Source of the DNA: Forficula auricularia
Taxonomy: Eukaryota > Arthropoda > Insecta > Dermaptera > Forficulidae
Length of the DNA: 64,000 bases
Assembly: GCA_024734495.1 (NCBI GenBank)
Contig: JALMQS010000887.1
Span: forward strand, 1,107,115-1,171,114
Direction of reading: 5' to 3'
Shown here: positions 54,383 through 64,000 of the stretch, piece by piece
Position numbering within the stretch: position 1 is the stretch's first letter
Layout of the letters: each line of letters begins with the position of its first letter
Notes under the pieces: generated by a model
What the model was told of the DNA's origin: nothing
Seen by the model: the letters and a program-made list of their open reading frames with translations, nothing else
Database searches by the model: none
Translations under genes and position numbers: made by a program

Positions 54383-54718
54383 TTAATTAAATACGGCATA
54401 GTTTTTTATTAGTCTTGTGCCACGAAATAAATATTTTATTCAAAGACATCTTAGTCATCTTGATAGTGGTTTAGAAAAGCCTTGAAGATACGTCAATTCT
54501 ACATCTTTTAGTTCAGAGGCCCCCAAAATTTCACAGTGAAACTACACTCCCTTTACTTTATTAATTAAATACGGCATACTTTTTTATTAGTTTTGTACCA
54601 ACAAATAAATATTTTATTCAAAGACATCTTTAGTCATCTTGATTAGTGGTTTAGAAAAGCCTTGAAGATACGTCAATTCTACATCTTTTAGTTCAGAGGT
54701 CCCCAAAATTTTTTTCCC
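54383..54718 (+). repeat. Tandem duplication, two 178-bp copies
   Basis: TTAATTAAATACGGCATA, AATAAATATTTTATTCAAAG, GTGGTTTAGAAAAGCCTTGA and TTTTAGTTCAGAGG follow in the same order from 54383 and from 54561. The right copy then runs into CAGAGGTCCCCAAAATTTTT, a hAT-like terminus. Confidence 0.85.
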
Positions 54719-54810
54719 CTTAGACCATGTGCTGATTTTTTCTATTTTGGGTAGACCCCTTGCTTTCATAATATTGATTTTTTGCAAATTCATCAACTTC
54801 GTCAAATTCA

Positions 54811-55296
54811 TCAGCACTGGATGCAATTCAGAAGCGAGCAATTAAACTAATAGGAGACCCGGCTCTAACCAACTCACTCGACTCCCCGGCTCACCGAAGA
54901 ACCGTTTCTGCCCTTTCCCTGTACTACAGATACTATCACGGTGTCTGTTCAGTCGAGCTGAAATCAATTATCCCCCCTAATCTTTACGAGAAATTGCGGT
55001 TTTCTAACGCTCAGCACCCCTTCGCTGTCAAATTGGATAAAAGTCGAACAAGCGCTTTCGCCAACTCTTTTATCCCTATGACCTCCAGAGACTGAACTCG
55101 CTCCACTGCCACCATCTTTCCCGCGACTTATAACCTTCAGCTATTTAAGACCCGTATCCACAGATACCTTCGACCCCCGCCCAACCCATAAAATTCTTTC
55201 TTCTTCTTTTCACGATGGAGGGGCCAACCCAGGCCTTTAGGTGTTGCACCATTTTGGTGTAACTCCTTCTCTCATCATTTTCACGAAAAAAAATTG
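54811..55296 (+). mobile_element. LINE 3' end with reverse-transcriptase C-terminus, decayed
   Basis: Plus frame from 54811: ALDAIQKRAIKLIGDPALTN, then HRRTVSALSLYYRYYHGVCS, a signature of the C-terminal region of an arthropod non-LTR retrotransposon family. It continues to RTSAFANSFIPMTSRD, where a stop replaces the usual Trp of RDWNSLP and the frame shifts; FKTRIHRYLRPPP closes the protein. The 3' UTR has GATGGAGGGGCCAACCC, AGGCCTTTAGG, a TGCACC/GGTGTA hairpin and an A8 tail. The SINE at 8418-8759 ends in the same tail. The 5' end is truncated; no target duplication is clear. Confidence 0.9.
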
Positions 55297-56285
55297 AGTA
55301 ATTTTTTTTCGAGGAAATTTAAAACTTTATTAATTTAAAAGTGTGTTTCACAAAAATATATTCGAAAAATTAAAGTTAACGAAAGCAAATACCTTTTTTT
55401 TAGGAAAATAATATTATATATATTTTAGAGGTGCATTAATGCATATAAAAAAATTCAATATTGAAATAAAAAACAAAATGTACTATATTAACAGAGAATA
55501 TGTTAAAAGCTTTCATCTTAATTTCCATTCTATATCAAATAATAATTAAATTTCATTTTGCAAATGGAATATTGTTCAAACATTATAACACTATTCTCTC
55601 CTCTTTCTGTTCTTCTCGGTTTAAGCTCAGTATTTCTTTACAATACAATTATGTAAGTTTTACAATTGAATTCAATTTATCATAATTTCTTTTGTTTGAA
55701 TTCGTGAAAAGCTAACAATTTGCTTGAACATATTAAATAGCCTAGGTATTATATATAAATATAATATTATGTATATTACGAAGAAAATGTAGGGCTTCTT
55801 ACCTCGAACACATAGATGTTAATTATTAATTAACTGCTTTGAATTTCCCTGAGAAAAGAGGTATACACTTTGGGTCGATACCCGGAAAAGGGACCTTGGC
55901 TTTGGCGTTACAAAATCCACACGAATTTACTTAATTACTTGCTCAAAGCTCGTTTAATGAATTCAATTTTATAGTCAGGCATAAATTTCTCTATTTAGTA
56001 TACTCTTGAACTAGAAAGAGAGAGAGAAAGTAGGATTGATCGTAAAATACATTTAGAGATGGTTAAATGTACTTGACGTTCGAGTTGTTAAAATTCAATT
56101 AAATAGTAGAAAAGTTGAAAGGGAACCAACGAACCGGGTATATATTCAGTCAGAGATCATTGGGTAATCATATCTATTGGCTGATGTGTTGGTACAATGC
56201 ATGGCAAGGAATTGAATTATAGTGTATTTAGTAAAAGTAAAAATATGGAGGATAGATAAAGGATATAAGAGTATAATAATAAAAC
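55297..56285. other. Mostly unique AT-rich stretch, no gene
   Basis: 55,780-56,200 is more complex sequence (TTTGGGTCGATACCCGGAAA) without an open frame of note. No assignable repeat. Confidence 0.35.
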
Positions 56286-56432
56286 TAAGATACGAGGTAC
56301 CCCCACAATTATATTCACTTATTAGGGATTATTTGTAGACCATAAGCCCATGGTTTCGCCCAATTTTTTTAATACTTTTTCGATACACGATCACAATAGT
56401 TGACTATGCCCTCTTGTATGGTAAACTAAAAA
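56286..56432 (-). repeat. Repeat family B, 5' fragment
   Basis: The minus strand starts GTTTACCATACAAGAGGGCA, then CAACTATTGTGATCGTGTAT and CCCTAATAAGTGAATATAAT, matching the first 150 bases of family B. Confidence 0.7.
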
Positions 56433-57513
56433 TATTTCATAATGATATTCTTTATATTATTCAAACACTAAATATATACGTTATATATCTTCGCCCGCTA
56501 AATTTATTAAATCGCGAGCCCTCTGTGGTCAATTAACGCGCAACGCTGGTCTGATTTCGAAGAGGAGGGGGGAATGTCTTGGCAGGGAGGATCACTTGAC
56601 CCCATTCAAGAGGACGCCGCCTGATCAAGAATTAGCTCCTCGCAATTAACTATTTTAAAGGTAAGATTTTTACAATTATTTTTCCTATCAACCATTTACT
56701 ATTAATATTCAATCAAACTATTGCATTATTAATTGTTATATTGTCTCTTTTTTGTAATTTTTTAATAATTTTCAATTTGTAAAATAGTGTCTCTTACTTT
56801 TCCTCGTTCTCTAACCTGAACTCATTCACGTTTTGAGTTAATTCATTCGTAAATGCTTTATAAATATATATTCACTTATATTCAGCTAAAATAATGTCGA
56901 TTTACTGAGAATAATTCAATCGATTTAGGTTTAAATCGATCCTAATTTGAATTCCCTTTGATTTTAAGCTACGTTTCTAACAAACTAGGAATAAAAGTAA
57001 TTTGTTTTAATTTGTTGTTTTTAATCAAGTTCATATATAAAAGCTTTCCTAGAGAAATAGATCCGGGATTATTGGAAAATATAATGAGATTACTCTTACC
57101 AAATCCGAATTTTTATGGATGATTTTCATTATATAGACGAGTAAGTGAATACAACCCTTCTGTCATGGTAAAAATCATCCATTACAGCTCAGATTCAGTA
57201 GATAAGTATTATTTTCCAGGGGAGTTTTTTTATTTTAACATTAAAATTGCATTTATTCATATAAATGATTTTTACATAGCATTATTAAAATAAGTAAAGA
57301 AAGTAATCGTATATAAAGATATCTTAAAAGGGAATTTTTTCTAATGTATGTATTTTAGTTCGAGTTTATTTTAGTTTATTAATATAGACAGGTTTGAAAA
57401 CAAGCTCAGACTTGTCTGATTAAATTCGAATAAATTGTTCAATTGGATACTTATAAAAATTCCCTTTTTAACTATAAGGCATTTGTATACAATAATATTA
57501 TTTATTTTTGCAG
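56433..57513. other. Unique stretch upstream of the isolated exon
   Basis: 56,500-56,658 is GC-richer and ends in a good donor context, TTAAAG|GTAAGA at 56659, but carries stops in the phase needed to join the exon at 57514. It could be an untranslated exon. A small hairpin TGGATGATTTT / AAAATCATCCA lies at 57117-57181. Confidence 0.35.
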
Positions 57514-57651
57514 GGTCAAAGTCCAGTCCCCACCAACATCCCAGGAGCCCTTGGGCCCGTGCAAATGGACCTGGAAACCCCTTAAAGCCAGACAAGACGC
57601 CCGCCACTGATGACTCTACAGTGATTACACTACCACCCGCGCATCTTCCAG
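57514..57651 (+). CDS. Isolated internal exon, phase 1-1, gene unknown
   Basis: A 138-base, GC-rich block bounded by ATTTATTTTTGCAG| and CCAG|GTAATA. Of the three frames only one is open throughout; it starts after two bases and leaves one base at the end, so both flanking introns would be phase 1 and the exon can be skipped without a frameshift. The peptide runs SKSSPHQHPRSPWAR, ANGPGNPLKPDKTPATDDST, VITLPPAHLPG: proline-rich, with no cysteines, membrane segment or known fold. I do not recognise the protein. Phase 1-1 exons are typical of extracellular or linker segments in modular surface proteins, so a spliced-in linker of a large adhesion or receptor gene is a reasonable guess. The opposite strand lacks matching splice sites. 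Confidence 0.5.
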
Positions 57652-58713
57652 GTAATAATTTTTGCATTCTTTTTTGAATTTTCATTATTCTACCCATAGG
57701 CCCTGGAACCAGGGGGCTCGGGTGTTCATTTGCATTTGCTTTTCTGTGGTAAAGTCATTTCTTTACAAAAATTATAAAATATAATTATTTTTTTTATCAA
57801 AAAGATCGTAGAAAATCGGACAAGAATTATTATCAAACGCAAAGTTTTTTAATTAAATGGGGCAAACGTTTCGTCACTGATTGGTGAATTCCTCAGTGGC
57901 TCAACTTGTTTGTCAGGAGTTTTAAAATTTATTTTAGACCAACAAGTCGGGAAATCGCTCAAATTTTTTATCGAAATAATTTGAGTTATTTTAAAGTAAT
58001 TCAATGTTTACTCCACAACGTATAATATCCTATACATTTATTATTTAATATTCCACTTGAATTATCTTTAGATCCATGGATTATTTCTAAATAAACAGTT
58101 CAAGTTAAAACACTGTTTATTTGATTAAGGTGTATTCTCACAGACAAATAAATATGGTTGCACTATAAATACAAAATGTAAATGATCTTTGTAAGCAATT
58201 AATTAAATTAATTGAACCGCGTAAATTTGAATAATTTCCATGATTCAGCCTGCGAATTTTTTGCAATTCATAAATCATTTCATTATTTTTGTTTTGAAAT
58301 TTTTGTAAGCAATGATTTTAATTTTTTGTCTATATCCAAATGAATGTTTATTTTTCAATTATTTTTATTAACAAAATTGGATTTCCAGTTTACTTTAATA
58401 AACTTGATAAAAAAAATCACATCAAAGTTTAATGTAAATAGGAAAAGGGAAAATATTAAACAGTCCATTTATGTTATATTTATGATTTAATTTACTGAGA
58501 AATTACTCAATTTATTCTGTAGAGTTTGCCTTAGGCCTATAGTTGGGCCGAAACCAAAATTTATTCAAGTATTCTAAGGAAAATTCCAAGCCAAAAGTTG
58601 TAGTTAATATGTATCTATAATATTGGATTTCTTGGCTAAGACACAAAATTACAAAACAAGACTAAAGTAGTTTTGGGGAATTTTAGTAATTTGGTAATTT
58701 TTTCACCAGAATA
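57652..58713. other. AT-rich stretch with one hammerhead-like core, no gene
   Basis: Apart from the motif at 57865-57896 and a preceding block (GTAGAAAATCGGACAAGAAT) loosely similar to the 50.4-kb element, nothing is assignable. Confidence 0.4.
57865..57896 (-). ncRNA. Hammerhead-ribozyme-like core, copy H6
   Basis: Minus strand CTGAGGA, AT, TCAC/GTGA stem, C, GAAACGTT. Same family as H5; the final C of the cleavage triplet is T here, which is tolerated in some hammerheads. Confidence 0.4.
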
Positions 58714-59590
58714 GGGGAGAACGGGACTGGTTGTCACATTTTATGGTTTTTAATTTTTGAAGAGGCAATGTTTACCGTTTCCTTTTGTATCATTAATGTA
58801 TCTCGTAATATGTTTCCTAGGCTATTTTTCTCCACAAATTTGAGGCCAAAGCATTTTGCTTTCCAGAAATAAAAGCTCTTCCTTGGGGTTGGTTGTCATG
58901 TGTAATTTAAATGGGGAAAAAAGAAATTAAAGTATTCAAAAAATTATGTATTAAGAATAGAAAACTCAAAAAATGATATTGATAAAGCACTAGATTACAT
59001 ATTTAAGACCAATTTAGACTCTAAAATAGTAATTTAAGTAAAGATTTAAGAAAATGTTCTATATTAGCCTAGTCACTTTCGAGCGCAATTTCACAATTTT
59101 GACATGTATAAAAGTTTTTTTTTTGCCCAGGAATACATAATTCATGAGCCCACTTCTTACAATTTATACACTGGATCCATTTTTTCTTAGGTTTACATGT
59201 GACAACCCTACTCGGAATTTTTGAGACAACCAACCCCGAACAGACATTTCAGACAAAAACCGAGCTGGAAAAACAGACATTGAACCCAACCTCTATGTCA
59301 ATACAGAATAACATTGTACAAGCTTTATAAAATAATTGAGATATACAGTGCATTGAATACAGAGTGAATAATGAGAGTTAATTATATCAATAAAAAAAAA
59401 TTTACAGCTGCAAAAACACAAAAAACACTAATAGAATCCAGAAATGTTGTCAGAACTAGAAAGTGCCTATACACCCTACTCAGAATATTGTGATCGTACT
59501 GTGGTTTTAGTTTAGACTAAGAGGCAACAGCGATTGAGACCTGAGTTATATGTGACAATCAACCCCTGTTAAACTAGCCCCGGTCTCCCC
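58714..59590. mobile_element. pogo-like element with GGGGAGA ends, 877 bp
   Basis: Ends GGGGAGAACGGGACTGGTTG and the inverted GGGGAGACCGGGGCTAGTTT, each leading into a TTGTCAC block, flanked by TA. GTTGTCAC-type blocks also occur internally. The interior keeps only the C-terminal zinc finger of a transposase, so it is a deletion derivative. Confidence 0.85.
59069..59248 (-). pseudogene. C-terminal Cys/His finger of a pogo-type transposase
   Basis: A 60-codon open stretch on the minus strand ends at TAG and includes KKKWIQCINCKKWAHELC and FYTCQNC. WxQCxxCxxWxHxxC...CxxC is the PHD-like finger that closes many insect and crustacean pogo/Tigger-type transposases. No DDE catalytic core remains and there is no start codon. 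Confidence 0.75.
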
Positions 59591-60084
59591 TACAGTTTAT
59601 GGTAGAAAGTTTGATCTTGGCAAAAATAATAAGCCTATTAATACGATTCTATGTGCCGAATTTCAGCACAACTATAGCTATTCATATAACTATTTGAATT
59701 TTTATCATTTTCTGAATTATTTAATTTGGAAGTTCTGAAGATAAAAAAATACAAAATAAATAAATAAATAAATTTTTAAGATCTTATCGAGAATACCGAG
59801 ATAGCAGGTCCCCCCTTAGAAAATCCCTAACTACGCCAATGGTGACATCCTAGCATAGGTCTGGCATAAAATTTCGGGCCCGGTGCCCATAATCTGAAGC
59901 GGGCCCCTTATTATGAATAAGTATATGCGTTTTAAATGAAGTGGAATAATTAAAAAAAATGCCACGCCCGGACCCGGGGTGCACCTAGACCCCTCATTGC
60001 GAGGGCTATGCATCCTAGGGCTGGCTCCTGTAATACATAAATATAATAGTTCATTTATTATATAATTATTTTTCAAATTGAAAG
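59591..60084. repeat. Repeats and hAT-like remnant, no gene
   Basis: 59632-59790 aligns with 62518-62640 (AACTATAGCTATTCATATAA / AACTATAACTCTCCATATGA). 59,850-60,030 is GC-rich with GGGCCCGGTGCCC and GGGGTGCACCTAGACCCCTC and an outer TAGGTCTGGCA / AGGGCTGGCTCC pair that looks hAT-like. Confidence 0.45.
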
Positions 60085-60168
60085 GTTTTTTTAGTCACAA
60101 ACTAATAAAAGACAATAATTTCAGTTAATTATTGTCTTTTATTGGTTTGGGACTAATCAAACCTATCA
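60085..60168. repeat. Short inverted repeat
   Basis: AGTCACAAACTAATAAAAGA with CAATAATT on the left pairs with AATTATTGTCTTTTATTGGT on the right; loop about 8 bases. Confidence 0.8.
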
Positions 60169-60311
60169 ATTTAAAAAAATAATTAAAAAATTAAGTCACT
60201 TAAGTTTTGGAAGTATTTGATTATAGTATAATACAGTTATTTAGTTGTTTTTTTTACATTTTCATTATATTTACATATTATAATAAAATTTAATCTATAG
60301 ATGGAACAAGA

Positions 60312-60537
60312 CAGGACTGAATCTAGGAGGGGGGGGGGGCACGTGCACCCAACGGCAAATTTTAAGAAGCGGAACATTTTGGGTAGGGGAAATTTTTTGT
60401 AAAGTAATTTTAAAATACAATGGTATTAAAATTTAAATGATTTATTCTTGACATAAAACAACATGTTGTTGTTTATTATAACCCATGGCAAATTCAAGTT
60501 TACCCCTCCCCTCAGAAAATACCTAGATTCGTCTCTG
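60312..60537. mobile_element. Small hAT-like element, 226 bp
   Basis: Ends CAGGACTGAATCTAGG and the inverted CAGAGACGAATCTAGG. Flanks GAACAAGA and GGACCAGG agree at five of eight bases. Shares GGCAAATTTTAAG with 31456-31735. Confidence 0.65.
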
Positions 60538-61755
60538 GGACCAGGCCCCTATTAGAGCATAGGGCTTTCCCAAGTTTTTCCAGAGCATTAATTGTCTGCC
60601 CCTCTAAAAAATAAATACTTCTAATATATTAATATTATTTTATATAATTATGTATAATAATTACAATTCCCCATTTTCTAATAAACAGAGCAATTTTTAT
60701 TTTCATCATTCCCAACGCGGTTTACTTGGTTATTGGCTAATTTGGCTCGTTTCTTTTGTTTGAGGGGTGACCAAAGCCGGGATACTGGCCTTCGCTAGCC
60801 AACCACCTGTTGCTTGGTCCTCCGCCAGCCCATCTACCCTCATTCTCCCTAGCAGGGTGAGTTTTGCCATAGAGCTTTAACTTTACTAAATCACTCAACA
60901 ACACTTTTGCACTCGGATGCTTACTATTTTAGAAAAAAACTTTACTCAATAAACTTTTTATTTTTTTTTTATTTTTATTAAAACATTAGGCGATATATAA
61001 ACTTATATGTACGTTAAAAGTTTTTTTTCCTATTTTTCGAAGTTAAATACATATATTTTATACGATATACTATCTAGCCAGATAAAATGAATGGTAAACA
61101 ATTCTGGATAAACATAATAGGAAATAAATAACTTTATTTAGTGTCTTCAGTAATTTCAGTTTAAAATTGGTTATTTCTCCTTTGCTCTTTTCCTTTATCA
61201 TAAAAATAATAATTATTTTCTCAGCTTATATTTAATTGAAATTATATGGTCTGATTGATGATGTTCGTCCTTTTTCAATTTTAAATATGAATTCCTAGTA
61301 TTGATGAATAAAAACAAATTTTATTTAATTATGTCGATGTATCAAATTTATTCTTTTTTTTCTTCATAAAGAGAAAATGAAGTAATTTCAATTTTTTTTG
61401 GAATTTTAATTTAAATACTTGAGTAAAATTGTGAGCTGGTAGAAAAATTAACTAAAATTACTACTTTAGGGACCCTGCCAATTTAATAAGAATTAATTTA
61501 AAAACCAGGCAGGAAATCGCAATACTTCTCCATTATATTCTATAGAATATAAATGTGAAAGAAAAAAAGCCTCACTGCTTAATTAATAATATCTTTACTT
61601 GAATACTTCACCCTCTATGATATTTTTTTTTTTTTTTTTTTTATATTTTGGACCCAAAGATTTTAAATAAATTCGTGCTCATCAGGAACTAAATGCATTA
61701 CTCTCTTAAATTGAAAGTTTTTTTGCCGAGAGTAGCAGAATTTTTATATATTGAA
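60538..61755. other. AT-rich stretch with one GC-richer island, no gene
   Basis: 60,700-60,890 is unique and GC-richer (GGGATACTGGCCTTCGCTAG) with no open frame. Poly-T at 60960-60975 and 61621-61642. Nothing else. Confidence 0.4.
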
Positions 61756-61880
61756 GGAGACTATAAAAGAGTGTATCTTCTGCTGGAATTATAAATTTTA
61801 TTTATTTATAACGAGACTATAGTTTCGTAAATAAATAAAATTTATAATTCCAGCAGAAGACACACTCTTTTATTGTCTCC
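61756..61880. repeat. Short fold-back
   Basis: Arms of 53 bases (GGAGACTATAAAAGAGTGTA, CTTCTGCTGGAATTATAAAT and complements) around a loop of about 20 bases. Nearly perfect, hence recent. Confidence 0.85.
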
Positions 61881-62073
61881 AGTATTACTCTGTATATTTC
61901 TAAGTTTTACCGTGATTCCAGCCATGATAGCCAAATTTATCAGATTTTAGTCTAATCTAATATTCCTAAAAAGTTAGATCACGAAAATTATATAATGATT
62001 TAATGTGAACCAAGCTTTAGGGGGATTGTTACTTTCATATCGTCAGATTAAACGCAATGATAATATTTATTAA

Positions 62074-62336
62074 CTAGCTGCAAGGCCCGCCTTAGGCGGC
62101 CCTCTTACTAACCAGGAGGCTCGCACCCTGGACCCCCTCGAACCCCACTCTCCCCCGAAACCCAAGCAGCACTCACCACCCACACCACCACCCCAATGTA
62201 CAGACAAAACCTTAATTTTATTATATAGATAATTTCATTTAAATTGGTAACCATGACGACTGTTTTTGTTGGGGGACGGACATAGATTCATAGATACATA
62301 CGGAGGCAGGCACAAATTCGCTTTAGTAGTATAGGA
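62074..62336 (-). mobile_element. Non-autonomous Helitron, 263 bp
   Basis: Minus strand: starts TCCTATACTACTAAAGCGAA after A, ends GGGCCGCCTAAGGCGGGCC hairpin, TTGCAGCTAG, before T. Shortest complete copy, without the interior duplication seen at 30572. It defines the family ends. Confidence 0.88.
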
Positions 62337-63536
62337 TAAGCCAGCAAAGTGTGTCACACATACCGAGGGTCTCGTATCTATTATAGGTATAATTACAAAG
62401 TATAAGTAGGTATATATTACTAGAAAAATGAGAATGGCTTGTCTCTCAGTTAATTCAATACTTCCGACAGTATAGAAAATTAGGGAGGCAACAGTAAAAT
62501 GATATCTTCCAAAATACTATGATATTTTTAATTCTGTGTCAAATTCCAACATAACTATAACTCTCCATATGACTATTTGAATTTGTTTCATTTTCTGCAT
62601 TTTTTTAGAAGTTGTGAAGATAGAAACGAGAAAATAAAATATTTTTAAGAAATCATGAGTTTCCTACATTTGATTCACTCGCGAATCGAATGCAGGTAAT
62701 TTTTGTCAGATATTAAGTACTGATAAAATAACTCTCTTTGATATATTAATTATTATTTAATATATTAATTAGAAAAAAATTATTTTTAAAAAGATTTCAG
62801 AATTTTAGTAGTAGTTTATGTAGTTGATTGAAATTGAGATGGTTCAAAATCATCTAAAATTGACCACTTTGGGCCCGCCCCACACCGTCATTTATAATAA
62901 AAAATAAATAAATAAAAGTTAAGCCTTATTCTACTTAATAAGAGGTTTACGGGAATACTTCACACTTTATGGTAACAAAATATTTTTTTTATTTTGAAAC
63001 CAAAAAATCATTCGATCCTCCTTAAAATATTAATCTGATTAAAATTTGAATACCTTTGATAATTTAAGAGAAAGTGAATACCTATGCATCACTGGTAAAT
63101 TTGAAGTTTGTATCTTATTTATTTTATGAGCCGCATTATTCTGACACACAATCAGACAGACATTGTAATGACACTAATGGGGCCAGGTTTTACTTTTTAA
63201 ACGGAACTCTAAAAATGGAAATAGTGTAGACGATTCTACAGTAGACAAGGTAATCGATGTATTAGAATATTCTATTAGTCTTATTTTGTTTCTCTCTTGA
63301 TTATAACCAAGGTAGAAAGAGAATTCTCGTAGACTCCGCTCCACAGATGTGAGCCATATTCAAGACCTGAGAGAAGCTGCTGGGAGGAAAATGAGTCGAT
63401 ACTTAAATATTTTAGAAAGCACGGGTTACAGCCGCTTTTTTGTAGAAATAATCTAATCAATCAGAGGACAAAGCACAGAGAATCCAGTGCCACCAAGAAC
63501 TAATCCGGGCCGGGGGATTGGAATTCCTCTCTTATT
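62337..63536. other. AT-rich stretch with dispersed repeats, no gene
   Basis: 62518-62718 is a repeat with relatives at 59632-59790 and 247-310. 63,150-63,215 (CAGACAGACATTGTAATGAC, AAACGGAACTCTAAAAATGG) resembles a common arthropod repeat tail and parts of 28385 and 30960. 63,300-63,530 is more complex but has no usable frame. Confidence 0.45.
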
Positions 63537-64000
63537 CAGAGCCGGATTTAGACTTGATAAGGCCCTAAGCTATTTGAGATATGTCTTGGATATATTATAT
63601 GTCAGTGCCAAATATGATTTTCGGATACCTAGAGCGTTAAACTGAAATACAATTACGGTATGAAGTATATATATAGTGAAATTATACATCTTTAACTTAA
63701 AATTATTTTTTTACTATTATTTTGACTTGAAAATATAGAAAATGGGTTCTCTATTTTCTATATTTTTTTCAATTCAATCGCAGAAAAATTATTGAATGCA
63801 ACACCTGTACTAACATGTTAATTATGCACAACTAACCAATAATATTTTTTTTTATTAAAATATTGTAAAAAAAAAAAATTAATTTATTTATTTAATGTCA
63901 CCGGGAAGAAAGCCCATTTAGACAGCACATAAGTAGAGTGTTAGTAAGGTTAGTGAGGCAGCCGAGTTCTCAGCCGAAATTTTTATTTGCCAGCCAGGAT
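63537..64000 (+). mobile_element. hAT end related to the 22383-23314 element
   Basis: CAGAGCCGGATTTAGACTTG, CCTAAGCTATTTGAGATATG, CCAAATATGATTTTCG and ATCTTTAACTTAAAAT match the reverse complement of 23314 down to about 23130. The other end is not seen before the window stops. 63,890-64,000 is unassigned. Confidence 0.75.

Noticed and set aside
57371..57697. Minus-strand 108-codon frame over the isolated exon with a GFKGFPGPF stretch resembling collagen
   Set aside because: The repeat is too short and irregular for collagen, and acceptor/donor sites exist only on the plus strand.

Overview
The window is AT-rich, repeat-saturated eukaryotic DNA, about 64 kb with one 100-base N gap. The transposon mix suggests an invertebrate, most likely an arthropod: fold-back MITEs, Helitrons, hAT, pogo/Tigger and mariner remnants, 5'-truncated LINEs, tRNA-headed SINEs and hammerhead-like, Penelope-type motifs. 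I cannot name the species. There is no prokaryotic gene organisation, no rRNA, no intact tRNA and no CRISPR array. Nearly all open frames longer than 60 codons are chance frames in AT-rich repeats.

Coding content is very small. The best candidate is a two-exon SWIM zinc-finger gene fragment at 8914-9922 with a 103-bp intron and a probable late frameshift. Second is a GC-rich internal exon at 57514-57651 with both splice sites, phase 1 on each side, in a gene I do not recognise. Weak possible exons lie near 4163-4423, 32603-32802 and 35964-36266. The remaining protein similarity belongs to transposons: three LINE reverse-transcriptase C-termini (16517-17049, 47885-49750, 54811-55296), a mariner transposase C-terminus (52863-53099), a hAT C-terminal remnant (52056-52135) and a pogo-type Cys-rich finger (59069-59248).

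Layout. 0-5 kb: a near-perfect 554-bp hairpin, an intronless retrocopy and the gap. 5-16 kb: inverted repeat families, three or four palindromic MITEs, and a SINE inside a fold-back next to the SWIM gene. 16-20 kb: a TTAA-flanked MITE split by a LINE, two pogo/Tigger-like elements, and the intron-bearing relative of the retrocopy. 20-33 kb: MITEs, hAT elements with 8-bp target duplications, Helitron copies and a degenerate tandem array. 33-39 kb: a composite terminal-inverted-repeat region holding an LTR-like promoter, and fold-backs with a tRNA-like core. 39-47 kb: a unique island, duplicated segments, a head-to-head array of 119-bp units and a G-rich Helitron. 48-55 kb: a LINE split by a palindromic MITE, Penelope-like fold-backs, a hAT carrying a nested mariner, and a second LINE tail. 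55-64 kb: the isolated exon, a pogo-like element, hAT remnants and a Helitron.

The elements interact in readable ways. A tRNA-headed SINE at 8.4-8.8 kb ends in the same 3' tail as the LINE at 55 kb, as expected of a SINE mobilised by that LINE. Excising a palindromic MITE with its TA duplication rejoins the LINE reading frame at 48.8-49.4 kb. Two copies of one sequence differ by a 123-bp segment with intron borders. At least six hammerhead-like cores (CTGANGA, stem, GAAA) occur inside fold-backs. The whole window could be intergenic DNA or the introns of a large gene; the isolated phase 1-1 exon slightly favours the latter.
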